Origin: Bog-473 sp963836605
GTDB taxonomy: Bacteria; Actinomycetota; Acidimicrobiia; Acidimicrobiales; RAAP-2
Direction: 5' to 3'
Assembly (NCBI GenBank): GCA_963836605.1
Contig: CAWIKB010000011.1
Location: 372,001 to 436,000, forward strand
DNA length: 64,000 bases
Shown here: positions 43,646 to 52,139 of the stretch, piece by piece
Position numbering within the stretch: position 1 is the first letter of the stretch
Layout of the letters: each line of letters opens with the position of its first letter
Notes under the pieces: model-generated
Told to the model about the DNA's origin: nothing
The model's input: only the letters and a program-made list of their open reading frames with translations
Databases searched by the model: none
Program-made: the position numbers and the translations under genes

Positions 43646-43843
43646 TCAGTCGTCCTCGGCAATGGAGATTGCCCCGGTGGGGCACCCGTTGACCGCTTCG
43701 CGGAGTTTGTCCCGGAGCGATTCGGGAGGATGCTCGTTGAGCACGTAGAGGTAACCGTCGTCGCGCACCTCGAAGACCTCGGGCAGTATGCCCATACACA
43801 CGGCGTTGCTCGCACACTCGTCGAAGTCCACAACGACCTTCAC
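43646..43843 (-). CDS. Small ferredoxin ([3Fe-4S]/[4Fe-4S])
   Basis: A 65-residue ferredoxin. VKVVVDFDECASNAVCMG has the first cysteines (CxxxxxC, with Asn-Ala where a central Cys would sit), and VNGCPTGAISI the last. AGGAGG 6 bases before GTG 43843 fixes the start. It would pass electrons to an oxygenase or dehydrogenase; no reductase or P450 is adjacent, but it sits between gltX and the thiolase/OB-fold operon. In mycobacteria similar ferredoxins serve P450s of steroid degradation; that link here is inference. Confidence 0.88.
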   Translation of the reverse strand: MKVVVDFDECASNAVCMGILPEVFEVRDDGYLYVLNEHPPESLRDKLREAVNGCPTGAISIAEDD

Positions 43844-43895
43844 ACTCGACCTCCTGGTCTTTTGGCGACCGAGCCTATCGGCCGCACCACCCGGC

Positions 43896-45068
43896 TCAGG
43901 GTTTGTCGACCCCGACCACCCACATGGCAAAGAACTGGGAGCCGCCACCGTAGGCCTGCCCCAAGGCCCGTCGGGCCTCGGGCACCTGGTGTTCGCCGGC
44001 CAGTCCACGGATCTGGAGGGCGGTTTCGAGGAAGCGGAGCATGCCCGAGGCCCCGATCGGATTCGAGGAGAGCACCCCACCCGAGCAGTTCCACGGGATG
44101 TCGCCGCCGTCCATGGAGGTCGCGCCGGCCTCGGTCAGCTTCCAGCCGTCACCCTCGGGACAGAAGCCGAGGTTCTCGAGCCACATCGGCTCGTACCAGC
44201 TGAAGGGGACGTAGACCTCGGCCAGGTCGAAATCCTGGCGCGGATCGGTGACCCCGGCCTGCCGGTACAGGTCGGCGGCACAGTCGCGCCCGGCCTGGGG
44301 ATTGACCTGGTCCCTTCCGGCGAACATGGTCGGCTCCGAACGCATGGCCATGCCGTGGATCCAGGCCGGGCGGTGCCCGGTGTCGGACTGGGCCTGTGCC
44401 GCTGCCGCCTCCGAACCGATCACCATGGCGGCCGCACCGTCGGAGGAGGGGCAGGCCTCGAGGTAGTGCAGCGGGTCCCACAGCATGATGGAGTCCTCGA
44501 CCATCTTGAGGTCGATGTCGGGAAGGTGAAGGTGCGCGTACGGGTTCTTCAATGCGTGCAGGCGGTCCTTGACCGCGACCTTCATGCCGGTGTCCCGCGG
44601 CGCCCCTGAGCGGTGCATGTAGGCCCGGATGATGGGGGCGAAGTAGCCACCCGCCCCGGCCAGGAGCGGCGTGGAGAAGGGCTGGGGCACCGACAGGGCC
44701 CACATGGCGTCGGAGTCGCTCTGCTTTTCGAACGCCACCGTCAGCACCCGCTGGTGAATGCCCGAGGCCACCAGGTGGGCCGCCACGATGGCGGTCGACC
44801 CGCCGACGGAGCCCGCCGTGTGGACCCGGAACATCGGCTTGCCCACGGCTCCCAGCGCTGCAGCCAGGTACAACTCGGGCATCATGACGCCCTCGAACAT
44901 GTCCGGTGCCTTGCCCACCACCACGGCATCGATGTCGGCGAATCCGAGTCCGGCGTCCTCGAGCGCCCTTACCGCCGCCTCGCGCACCAGCCCGGCGATG
45001 GAGACGTCCTCCCGTTTGGACTTGGCCACGGTCTGGCCGATCCCGATGACGGCGCAGCGCTCGGACAT
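43896..45068 (-). CDS. Thiolase-superfamily lipid-transfer protein (SCP2-thiolase type)
   Basis: A 390-residue thiolase-fold protein (MSERCAVIGIGQTVAKSKREDVSIAGLVREA). The nucleophile-loop region reads HTAGSVGGSTAIVAAHLV, with Ser and Gly where catalytic thiolases have Cys, while the second region NCSGGVLSSNPIGASGM is retained. This is the pattern of Ltp-type proteins that work with DUF35 OB-fold partners as aldolases in steroid side-chain cleavage. It overlaps the next gene (45068) by one base. Partners 45068-46153, 46150-46638 and 46635-47096 complete the operon. Confidence 0.85.
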   Translation of the reverse strand: MSERCAVIGIGQTVAKSKREDVSIAGLVREAAVRALEDAGLGFADIDAVVVGKAPDMFEGVMMPELYLAAALGAVGKPMFRVHTAGSVGGSTAIVAAHLVASGIHQRVLTVAFEKQSDSDAMWALSVPQPFSTPLLAGAGGYFAPIIRAYMHRSGAPRDTGMKVAVKDRLHALKNPYAHLHLPDIDLKMVEDSIMLWDPLHYLEACPSSDGAAAMVIGSEAAAAQAQSDTGHRPAWIHGMAMRSEPTMFAGRDQVNPQAGRDCAADLYRQAGVTDPRQDFDLAEVYVPFSWYEPMWLENLGFCPEGDGWKLTEAGATSMDGGDIPWNCSGGVLSSNPIGASGMLRFLETALQIRGLAGEHQVPEARRALGQAYGGGSQFFAMWVVGVDKP

Positions 45069-46153
45069 CAGACACCCTCCAGGACGCAGACCATGTTCTG
45101 CTGCAGACACGGCCCCGAGGTGGCATGGGCCAGCGCGCGATCGGCCCGGCCCGACCAGATGGCCCGGGACGCTTCCCCGATGCGGATGAGGCCGGCCGAC
45201 ATCATGGGGTTGGCCGCCAGGGCACCGCCCGAGGGAGAGATGTCGACGTTGCTCTCGAGACCGAGGGCCGCGGCCAGGATCAACTCCTGATGGGCAAAGG
45301 GCGCGTGGAGCTCGGCCAGGTCCACCGGCCGGTCGGGCGCGCCGGCCTTCTCGCCGGCCAGCGTGGTCGAGGGCGAGCGCGTCAGGTCCCTCGCCCCGAT
45401 GGCGTGGGTCTCGATCCGGTGGTCGATGCCGGTGATGAAGGCAGGACGCGCGGACAGCTCGTAGGCCCGGTCACCGGCCGCCAGCACCACGGCGGCGCAG
45501 CCGTCGGTCAGCGGGGGCAGCGCGTGCCTCCTGAGGGGTGCGACCTCGTAGTCCTCGGCCAGGAGCTCCGCCACGCTGCGGTCGTAGGCCACCTGCGCCT
45601 TGGGGTTGTCGAGGGCCGAACGACGGGCCCGGGAGGCCACCGCGGCGAAGTCGGCCTCGTTGGCCAGTCCGGCGTCGATCATCGACTGGGCCTGCAGCGC
45701 GGCCAGCGAGGTGGGGTCGGGCCAGAGCGGGGCCATGTAGTACGGATCGAGTTGGACCGCCATGATCTCGTTGAGGTCCCCGGGGGACGACCGGCCGAAC
45801 GAATAGACCAGTGCGGCATCGATCTCGCCCTCCTGCAGCAGGACCCAGGCTTCGTAGAGGGCCCAGGCCCCATCCATCTCGACGTGGGATTCGGCCCGCG
45901 GCGGCCACACCCCGACCGCGTCGAGCGCGGCGACGAAGGAGAAGGGACCCCCCACCAAGTAGTCGGTCGATCCCGAGCAGATGAAGCCGACGTCGTCCTT
46001 GGAGATGCCGACGCCGCCAAAGACCTCGGCCACCACCGGCATGAGCATCTCGACGTCGTTGCGCTGATCCTCACGGCGGACGCTGTCGGACTGGGCGAAG
46101 GACACCACCGCGACGGGACGACGGCCCGAACGCAGCTCGGGAAACGAGGTCAC
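45068..46153 (-). CDS. Thiolase-superfamily protein, Ltp4-like
   Basis: A 361-residue thiolase-fold partner (PVAVVSFAQSDSVRREDQRNDVEMLMPVVAEVF). It lacks a nucleophilic Cys in the usual loop (HVEMDGAWALYEAWVL) but keeps the later SPSGGALAANPMMSAGL motif. It starts GTG 46153, overlapping the OB-fold gene's stop (GTGA). With the paralogue at 43896 it resembles the Ltp3/Ltp4 pair (Rv3523/Rv3522) of the mycobacterial cholesterol regulon, which probably forms a heteromer with OB-fold proteins. Function inferred from that similarity. Confidence 0.8.
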   Translation of the reverse strand: MTSFPELRSGRRPVAVVSFAQSDSVRREDQRNDVEMLMPVVAEVFGGVGISKDDVGFICSGSTDYLVGGPFSFVAALDAVGVWPPRAESHVEMDGAWALYEAWVLLQEGEIDAALVYSFGRSSPGDLNEIMAVQLDPYYMAPLWPDPTSLAALQAQSMIDAGLANEADFAAVASRARRSALDNPKAQVAYDRSVAELLAEDYEVAPLRRHALPPLTDGCAAVVLAAGDRAYELSARPAFITGIDHRIETHAIGARDLTRSPSTTLAGEKAGAPDRPVDLAELHAPFAHQELILAAALGLESNVDISPSGGALAANPMMSAGLIRIGEASRAIWSGRADRALAHATSGPCLQQNMVCVLEGV

Positions 46154-46638
46154 AGGTACTCCTTGTAGCTCTCGAACGCGGCGTCGGGCTCGCCGTTGGG
46201 CCGGAAGTACCGGACCGACGCCATGGTCGGACCCAGCTGATCGGGCTCCACCCACACGGCCTCCACCCGCAGGCCCATGCGGATGTCGTCGGTCGGGATC
46301 TCCTGGATCAGCCCCATGAACGACAGGTTGGCCCCGTCGAGGAGGATCTGGGCGCAGATGTAGGGAATCTCGATGGACTGCCCGGCGAACGGCACGTTGA
46401 CCACGCAGTACGTAGTCACCGTCCCGGTATTGGGGAGTTCGACGATCTCGTCGGTGGGCAGGCCGTCAACCGGGCACGAGCCACGCGAGGGCACGTACAC
46501 CTTCTTGCACTTCGGACACCGTTGGCCGATGAACTTCCCCTGTTCGAGGCCGCGCAGGTTCTTGCCCTGGGCCACCCCGGGGGTGAAGACGTAGTCGAGG
46601 CGTGTCGGCGCCGCCATCATGGTCACCGGTTCGCTCAC
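46150..46638 (-). CDS. DUF35-type zinc-ribbon OB-fold protein
   Basis: A 162-residue protein of the DUF35 family. Its zinc ribbon is GQRCPKCKKVYVPSRGSCPVDG (CxxC followed by a third Cys), then an OB-fold (GTVTTYCVVNVPFAGQSIEIPYICAQI). Such proteins bind acyl-CoA or steroid-CoA substrates and form a complex with thiolase-superfamily partners (as in ChsH2-Ltp2). It overlaps its neighbours on both sides by four bases, so stoichiometric expression is likely. Confidence 0.85.
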   Translation of the reverse strand: MSEPVTMMAAPTRLDYVFTPGVAQGKNLRGLEQGKFIGQRCPKCKKVYVPSRGSCPVDGLPTDEIVELPNTGTVTTYCVVNVPFAGQSIEIPYICAQILLDGANLSFMGLIQEIPTDDIRMGLRVEAVWVEPDQLGPTMASVRYFRPNGEPDAAFESYKEYL

Positions 46639-47096
46639 GCGGCCCCTCCCGTCGGTACGAAGTGGCGGATGTCGTTGACATGCCCCACCCGTTCGGCCTC
46701 GGGTATGAATTCGGGCCGCACCCGCATACCGGTGGAGACGGCGCCGGGCTCGGAGGCGGGCAGGACGTGGAGAAATGACGTGTCGGCCCCGTCGAAACGC
46801 ACCAGCACCCAGGCGAACGGGACCTGGAGCGGGTGTTTGGGCCGGGGACGGGGCACCCAGGACCAGGCCGTCACCGTCCCTTCGGGGCCCACGTCGACGA
46901 GTTCGGTGGTCTCGGCGCCGGTCTCGGGATCGTACTCGGTGGGTGGGACGATGACCCTGCCCCCCTCGCCGCGGATCCCGACGACCTTGCCGTCACGCAG
47001 CCCGGTCAGGAAGGCACCGATGACGGGTCCCAGCGATCGGACGTATGGGTACTCGAGGACGTGGTCGGCGGAGTAGTGGATCACGTCGTCAGCCAT
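46635..47096 (-). CDS. OB-fold DUF35-like protein, second copy
   Basis: A 153-residue protein related to the first OB-fold gene (GTVTAWSWVPRP, PFAWVLVRFDGADTSFLHVL, GMRVRPEFI), but with the zinc ribbon absent or degenerate (GGRVIVPPTEYDP in its place). GGGGAGG precedes ATG 47096. It is the first gene of the four-gene operon with the two thiolase-like proteins. The pairing of a zinc-ribbon and a non-zinc OB-fold member suggests a heteromeric scaffold. Confidence 0.8.
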   Translation of the reverse strand: MADDVIHYSADHVLEYPYVRSLGPVIGAFLTGLRDGKVVGIRGEGGRVIVPPTEYDPETGAETTELVDVGPEGTVTAWSWVPRPRPKHPLQVPFAWVLVRFDGADTSFLHVLPASEPGAVSTGMRVRPEFIPEAERVGHVNDIRHFVPTGGAA

Positions 47097-47177
47097 CCTC
47101 ACCTCCCCGGACGCGGCCGCCCGGCGCGGCCTCGCTGAAACTAGAACAGATTCCACTTCCGTGCCATTGCGACCCTC

Positions 47178-48842
47178 TCACTCGTCATCAGCCCGGTCCT
47201 CGTCAGCCCGGTCCTCGTCAGCCCGGTCCTCGTCAGCCCGGTCCTCGTCAGCCCGGTCCTCGTCAGCCCGGTCCACGCCGGCCCGGTCCACGTCAGCCGT
47301 GTCCACATCAGCCGGGTCCACATCAGCCCGGTCCACGCCGGCCAGGAGCTGCTCGATGAAGGCGCGGTCGTTGAGGATCGGGAGATCCGAGATGAAGAGG
47401 CGCCCGTAGCGCTCGAAGTACATGAGCTGCTTGGTGAGGAGGAAGGTACCCCGGTCGAATTCCGACATCAGCCCGCCGGATTCGTCCGCCATGCGGCGGA
47501 TGCGCCGTTGCGCCTGCAGACGGTGCACGATGGCGCGAAAGGACCGGGTATGGGCCTCGATGCCCTGTGCCTTGGCCACCTGGAGCTGGATGGTCTGCAT
47601 CACGGACGCCAGGCTGACTTCGCCGAAGGGCCGGGTGAGCGCCGGCTCCATGATGCTGCGGATGAAGCCCGTGAGCTCGGTGTCCGACATCCCCACGGCC
47701 ACGCCGATGGCCGGTCCGTAGGCCTGCGTGATGTGCCGGGTGACATCGTCCCAGGCCGCTTCGTCCCCCATGGCCGCCGAGAGCAGCGAGATGAAGAAGC
47801 GGTGGGTGGCCGGGTCCAGCCGCCCCACAATGCCCCAGTCGATGACCCCGATGCGGCCGTCGCGGAGCAACAACATGTTGCCGGCGTGGATGTCGCCGTG
47901 GAAGGCCCCCCAGCGCACGGTGGTGAGGAAGAAGGCCCGCATGACCTCCTGCACCAGCGGCAAGGGGTCCACGCCCAGATCGGCCACCTGGGCCAGATCG
48001 TCGATGGGCACCCCGTCGAAGAACTCCATGGTGAGCACATTGCGGCCCGAGTGCTCCGGATAGGGCTCGGGCACCGCCATCTTGGTCAGGTCGAACTCGT
48101 TCTGGAGGCGCCGGAAGTGGGTGAGCGCGCGGGCTTCGTTGCGCAGGTCCATCTCCTCACCGATCTGCTCGCGGAATCCATCGAGCAGCTGCAACGTCGA
48201 GCCGGCGAGTTGATCGCCGGTCTGGCGCACCAATATCTCCAGGAGGGGCTGCATGAGGTCGAGGTCCGACGCCACCACGTACTCGATGTCCGGGCGGAGC
48301 ACCTTGACCGCGACCGTTCGCCCGTCGTGCAGCCGGGCCCGGTGCACCACGGCGATCGAAGCCCGGCCGATCGGCTCGTGTTCGAAATCGGTGAACACGT
48401 CGCCCAGGGGACGGCCCAGGTCCTCCTCCACCCGCTGGCGGACGTCGGGGTAGGCCACGGGCGGACCGGTGTCCAAAAAGGCGCGGAACTCGTCGGCCAC
48501 GTCGTCCCCGAACATGCCGGGCGACGAGGCGATGATCTGGCCGAACTTCATGAAGGTCCCACCCAGGTCCTCGAAGCTCCTGCGCAAAGGTCGAGCCAAC
48601 TCGGCGCCGGGCAGGGCGCCCTGGCGGATCGTGCGGACCTGGCGCACCATGGTGGGGGCAAAGTGCGTGGCCACCACTTTGGTGATGGTGGCCCCACGCC
48701 GCAGCAGCGCGCCCCGGCTGGGCTCGGGCAGTCGCCGGGGGTAGATCCGCGGTACGTCTTGGGCGAGTGGCCGTGGCCTTTGGCGCGGCTCCTGCTCGTC
48801 CCGTCCCCCGTCGGCTGGCCATGCGGCGGCGGGGGGAGTCAC
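47178..48842 (-). CDS. UbiB/AarF-family atypical kinase with repetitive acidic tail
   Basis: A 554-residue UbiB/ABC1/ADCK-family protein. KxGQ motif: GTFMKFGQIIASSPGMF; Ala-rich nucleotide loop: EPIGRASIAVVHRARLHDGRTVAVKVLRP; catalytic loop: FHGDIHAGNMLL with DWG (VIDWGIVG) following. The family supports quinone or lipid homeostasis through unusual ATPase activity. After the fold ends (QLLAGV) the last ~50 residues are a pentapeptide repeat, RADED or PADVD, encoded by a 15-bp tandem repeat. The start is ATG 48842, followed by a Pro/Arg-rich N-terminus. Confidence 0.88.
   Translation of the reverse strand: MTPPAAAWPADGGRDEQEPRQRPRPLAQDVPRIYPRRLPEPSRGALLRRGATITKVVATHFAPTMVRQVRTIRQGALPGAELARPLRRSFEDLGGTFMKFGQIIASSPGMFGDDVADEFRAFLDTGPPVAYPDVRQRVEEDLGRPLGDVFTDFEHEPIGRASIAVVHRARLHDGRTVAVKVLRPDIEYVVASDLDLMQPLLEILVRQTGDQLAGSTLQLLDGFREQIGEEMDLRNEARALTHFRRLQNEFDLTKMAVPEPYPEHSGRNVLTMEFFDGVPIDDLAQVADLGVDPLPLVQEVMRAFFLTTVRWGAFHGDIHAGNMLLLRDGRIGVIDWGIVGRLDPATHRFFISLLSAAMGDEAAWDDVTRHITQAYGPAIGVAVGMSDTELTGFIRSIMEPALTRPFGEVSLASVMQTIQLQVAKAQGIEAHTRSFRAIVHRLQAQRRIRRMADESGGLMSEFDRGTFLLTKQLMYFERYGRLFISDLPILNDRAFIEQLLAGVDRADVDPADVDTADVDRAGVDRADEDRADEDRADEDRADEDRADEDRADDE
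47181..47345. repeat. 15-bp tandem repeat at 3' end of the UbiB-family gene
   Basis: Five perfect copies of GTCCTCGTCAGCCCG (47196-47270) are followed by five diverged copies (47271-47345, for example GTCCACATCAGCCCG) and preceded by one partial copy. In frame it encodes ADEDR/ADVDR pentapeptides. Its length being a multiple of three means copy changes keep the frame. Confidence 0.9.
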
Positions 48843-48845
48843 ACC

Positions 48846-49226
48846 CTACGTGAAGGCCGCTTCGACGGCCGCCAAGGCACCCTTGTAGGTGTCACCGAAG
48901 ATCGGCGCCATCTCCGCCGGCTCGACGTTGTAGGCCCAGGTGATCTTGGAACCGCCGCCCTCGGGCTCGACCGAAATGGTGGCGGTGTGGCTCTCGAGCG
49001 GTACGCCTTCGATCACCGAGTACGAGAGGGTCCGGGAGGCGTCGTCGCGGGACAGCAGACGCTCGCGTATCTCCATGCCGAACATGCCGATGACGCGATC
49101 GTCGCCCTCGACGCGGAACGACTCGATGCCCGGAAAGAACTTGTCGATGCCACCGAAATCACCCACGACGGTCCACACCGCGTCGGGTGTGGCGTCCACC
49201 GTCACGTCAACTGCGCCCTCTGCCAT
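48846..49226 (-). CDS. SRPBCC (START-like) superfamily protein
   Basis: A 126-residue SRPBCC protein: VDVTVDATPDAVWTVVGDFGGIDKFFPGIESFRVEG is the usual first helix and cavity strand, and EGGGSKITWAYNVEPAEMAP the last strands, as in polyketide cyclase/dehydrase and lipid-transport proteins. It probably binds a hydrophobic ligand. Ends three bases from the start of the UbiB-type gene (same strand), so it may be cotranscribed. Confidence 0.85.
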   Translation of the reverse strand: MAEGAVDVTVDATPDAVWTVVGDFGGIDKFFPGIESFRVEGDDRVIGMFGMEIRERLLSRDDASRTLSYSVIEGVPLESHTATISVEPEGGGSKITWAYNVEPAEMAPIFGDTYKGALAAVEAAFT

Positions 49227-49349
49227 GTCGTTCTCCTCGCGTGATCGCCGGCTCCCGGCGCGGTCGCCGGGTCGTCCCCTCGTGCCGCCGGTACGCTACA
49301 GCCGACCTGATGCCCCCCGCATCGGACCAGCCAAACGGAGGTATGTCAC

Positions 49350-50273
49350 ATGGATACGCGCACCATCGGCTCGCTCACCGTCGGTGTGATCGGGTTGGGC
49401 TGCAACAACTTCGGCATGCGGGTCGGGCGCAAGGAGACCGACGCCGTGGTGGGTGCGGCGCTCGACGCCGGCATCACCCTTTTCGACACCGCCGACATTT
49501 ACGGGGGGACCAAGAGCGAGACCTACCTCGGCGCCGCGCTCGGATCCCGCCGCGATGAGATCGTGCTGGCCACCAAGTTCGGCGTCCCCTATGAGGGGCA
49601 TCAGGGCGGGGCCACGGCCGGCTACATCCGGACCGCCCTCGACGACAGCCTCGGGCGGCTGGGGACCGACCGCATCGACCTCTATCAGTTGCACGCGCCG
49701 GACCGGAAGACTCCGCTCGCCGAGACCCTCGGCACCCTGGCCGAGCTGGTGGCCGAGGGAAAGATCCGCGAATTCGGCTGCTCCAATTTCGACGGGCCGC
49801 TGCTGCGCGAGGCCGAGGGGGCGGTGGCCAAGGGGGCGCCTGGCTTCGTCAGCGTGCAGAACCAGTACAACGTGCTCTTCCGCGAGCCCGAGGACGAGGT
49901 GTTGGGCGTCTGCGAGCGCGCCGGCCTGGCCTTCCTGCCGTTCTTCCCGTTGGCCAGCGGCCTCCTGAGCGGCAAGTACCGGGCCGGGGAGGCGCCCCCC
50001 GAGGGCACTCGCCTGGCCGCCATGGGTGACGGGGCCTCGAGTCAGCTCAGCGACGAGCGCCTGAGCAAGGTGGCGAAGCTGGAGGCGCTGGCCCAGGGCG
50101 AGGGGCACACTGTCCTCGAGCTCTCCATTGCCTGGCTGCTCTCGCACCACCCGGTGGCCTCGGTCATCGCCGGGGCGACCAAGCCCGAGCAGGTCGCGGC
50201 CAACGTGGCGGCCGCGCAGTGGCATCTCGGTCCGGAGATCCTGGCCCGGGTCGACGCCATCGCGCCCCGCTGA
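49350..50273 (+). CDS. Aldo/keto reductase
   Basis: A 307-residue AKR. The TIM barrel carries FDTADIYGGTKSETYLG with catalytic Asp and Tyr, the catalytic Lys in LATKFGVPY, and the His in LYQLHAPD; IREFGCSNF and VASVIAGATKPEQVAANV give the NADPH site. It reduces carbonyls with NADPH; the AKR13-like group fits. Monocistronic on the plus strand, convergent with the GH18-like gene. Confidence 0.92.
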   Translation: MDTRTIGSLTVGVIGLGCNNFGMRVGRKETDAVVGAALDAGITLFDTADIYGGTKSETYLGAALGSRRDEIVLATKFGVPYEGHQGGATAGYIRTALDDSLGRLGTDRIDLYQLHAPDRKTPLAETLGTLAELVAEGKIREFGCSNFDGPLLREAEGAVAKGAPGFVSVQNQYNVLFREPEDEVLGVCERAGLAFLPFFPLASGLLSGKYRAGEAPPEGTRLAAMGDGASSQLSDERLSKVAKLEALAQGEGHTVLELSIAWLLSHHPVASVIAGATKPEQVAANVAAAQWHLGPEILARVDAIAPR

Positions 50274-50300
50274 GCCGGGCCCGCCAGCGCTCGGGCACGA

Positions 50301-52038
50301 CTACGTCGGAAAGATGAAGTCCTGCGTCATGCAATCCGGCTGCAGGTTCGTCGTGGAGGCCTCGACCACGTCGTAGCTCCCGTTGAGCGAGGTGTAGTAG
50401 GTCAGAGGTGGACCGCCGGCCAGGCAGGCGTAGGCCGGGTCGTTGGTGGCGAAGTCGGTCACCGACCCGATGGGGAGCAGCGGATTGACCGCGCTCGGCG
50501 GCCACCGGAGTGAGGTTCCGGGTCTGGCCGCCGGCGATCCCTGTGATGTAGGGGGCGGCGGCGGTCGTCGGGGTGGGGGACGGCACCGTAGTCGGAGGCG
50601 GCGAGGTTCCCGTCGGCCCGGGAGCCGGGGTGGCGGGGCTCGGAGGGGTCCCCGGAGTTCCGGGCGTCGCGGGCGTCGTCGCGGGAGCGGTGGGGGCGGC
50701 GGTCGTAGGGCTGGCCGAGGTGGACGTGGGCCCGTTGCCGCCACCGCCGCCGGCCGGAACCGTGCCGTTGAGCGCGGCGATCATCTGGGCGTCGTCGTCC
50801 TCCATACCCAGGGCCCAGATGCCCACCCCTCGGACGCCGTAGTGCGCGGCCATCTGGGCCACCAGGTAGAGCGCGTAGGGATTGTCCCAGAACGACTCGT
50901 GCCACTGTCCGTCAGGGTTCTGATAACTGGTCCACCCCGTGTCGGTCACCGGATCCCAGTAGGAGGGATACGTGCTTCCCTGCACCTCCGAGTCGGCGAC
51001 ATCGGTGGCGGCACCGGTTGCCTGCGCCTGCAGGGTGCCGTCGCTGGTGGGCCAGTCCATCCCGAAGAACGGGGTCCCCACGATCACCTTGCCCGGCGGG
51101 ACGGCGGCCGCGTACTGCTCCAGCGCGGTGAGGTCGCTGAACTGACCGCTGGTCAGGGGCGAGTTCGCCCCAGGCGTGCCCTGCAGGTTCAGGTCGTAGG
51201 CCATGACGAAGAAAGCATCGACCGAGGGGGCGAGGGCGGGGATGTCGTAGAAGCCTCCCGGGTCGCCGGCAGACGAGGCGTAGGTGTCCATGGTGATCTG
51301 CCAGTGGGGATCGGCCGCCCGCAACGCGCCCGAGACCGAGGAGATCAGAGTGGTGAGGCCGGACTGGTCGCCGCTGCCCTCGCCCTCGAAGTCGAAGTTG
51401 ACGCCATCGAGGTTCTTGGCCACCAAGAGGGGGATCAGCGCCGCGGCCAACGTCGGCGGAGCGCTGGGCGACCCGGTGAGCGAGTCCAGCGAACCCTGGT
51501 CGAAGTCATTGACGGTGAGCACCACCCGCTCCCCCGCGGCGTGGGCCCTGGTCACCAGGTCGGCCAGGGCCTGGCTCTGGTAGCCGTTCCACCCCGCGCC
51601 AGTCTCGTCGAGGCTGCCGTCCGCGTTGACGCCGATGGAGAAGTAGGCCAGCGTGGTGAGCCCGCTCAGATCGAACCCGCCGGCCTGCGGCAGCGTCCAG
51701 TAGGGGGCGAAGGCGAAGTTCTCCCGGGGGGCGACCGGGGCCGTGTCGAGCAGGGCGGCCGGCGCGGCCAGGGGCGGGGCCGCAGCGGCGGGGAGGTGGA
51801 GCGACCCGTGGTGCAGATCGGCCAGACGGTTCCCAGAGGCGTTGGAGGCGATGAGGGGGCTGGGGCGGGCGGGGTCGGAGCGGTGAGGGGCTGCGTGCGC
51901 ACCTGGCCGGGGCACCGCGGGCCCGGCGGCTGCGGCGGCGGCGAAGCCGGCGGCGGCCGTGCAGAGGGCGAGCAGCCCGACGCTGGCCGCAGGCACGAAT
52001 TGGCGACCCGTCCGGGCCAATTTGGGCACGAGCTCCAT
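50301..52038 (-). CDS. Secreted GH18-like glycosidase with Pro/Thr-rich linker, with apparent frameshift
   Basis: From ATG 52038: signal peptide (VGLLALCTAAAGFAAAAAAGPA), then a GH18 TIM barrel with the catalytic motif LDGVNFDFEGEG (DxxDxDxE-type, with Glu as acid/base) and VDAFFVMAYDLNL, YWDPVTDTGWTSYQNP, GVGIWALGMEDD. A Pro/Thr-rich linker (TPATPGTPGTPPSPATP) follows. At about 50485-50520 the continuous frame goes wrong; the real end, LPIGSVTDFATNDPAYACLAGG...IFPT, lies in another frame stopping at 50301. One extra base is the simplest cause. Chitinase/peptidoglycan-type activity possible. The uninterrupted frame would run into the AKR gene (to 50164), so that end is rejected. Confidence 0.75.
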
Positions 52039-52139
52039 GGCACTGGCAACGTGTGGGCGCCGCGGTTTCTCACGGTGCTCCCGAACTCCCTCGTCCTACA
52101 TCACGCGGTGCTGCGGCACTTGGCGCGTCGGCACTGCGC

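Noticed and set aside
47181..47345. CRISPR array
   Set aside because: Units are directly adjacent with no spacers and are in the coding frame.
50164..50300. Extension of the GH18-like gene into the AKR gene
   Set aside because: The extension is out-of-frame noise after a probable indel; the natural end at 50301 lies in another frame.
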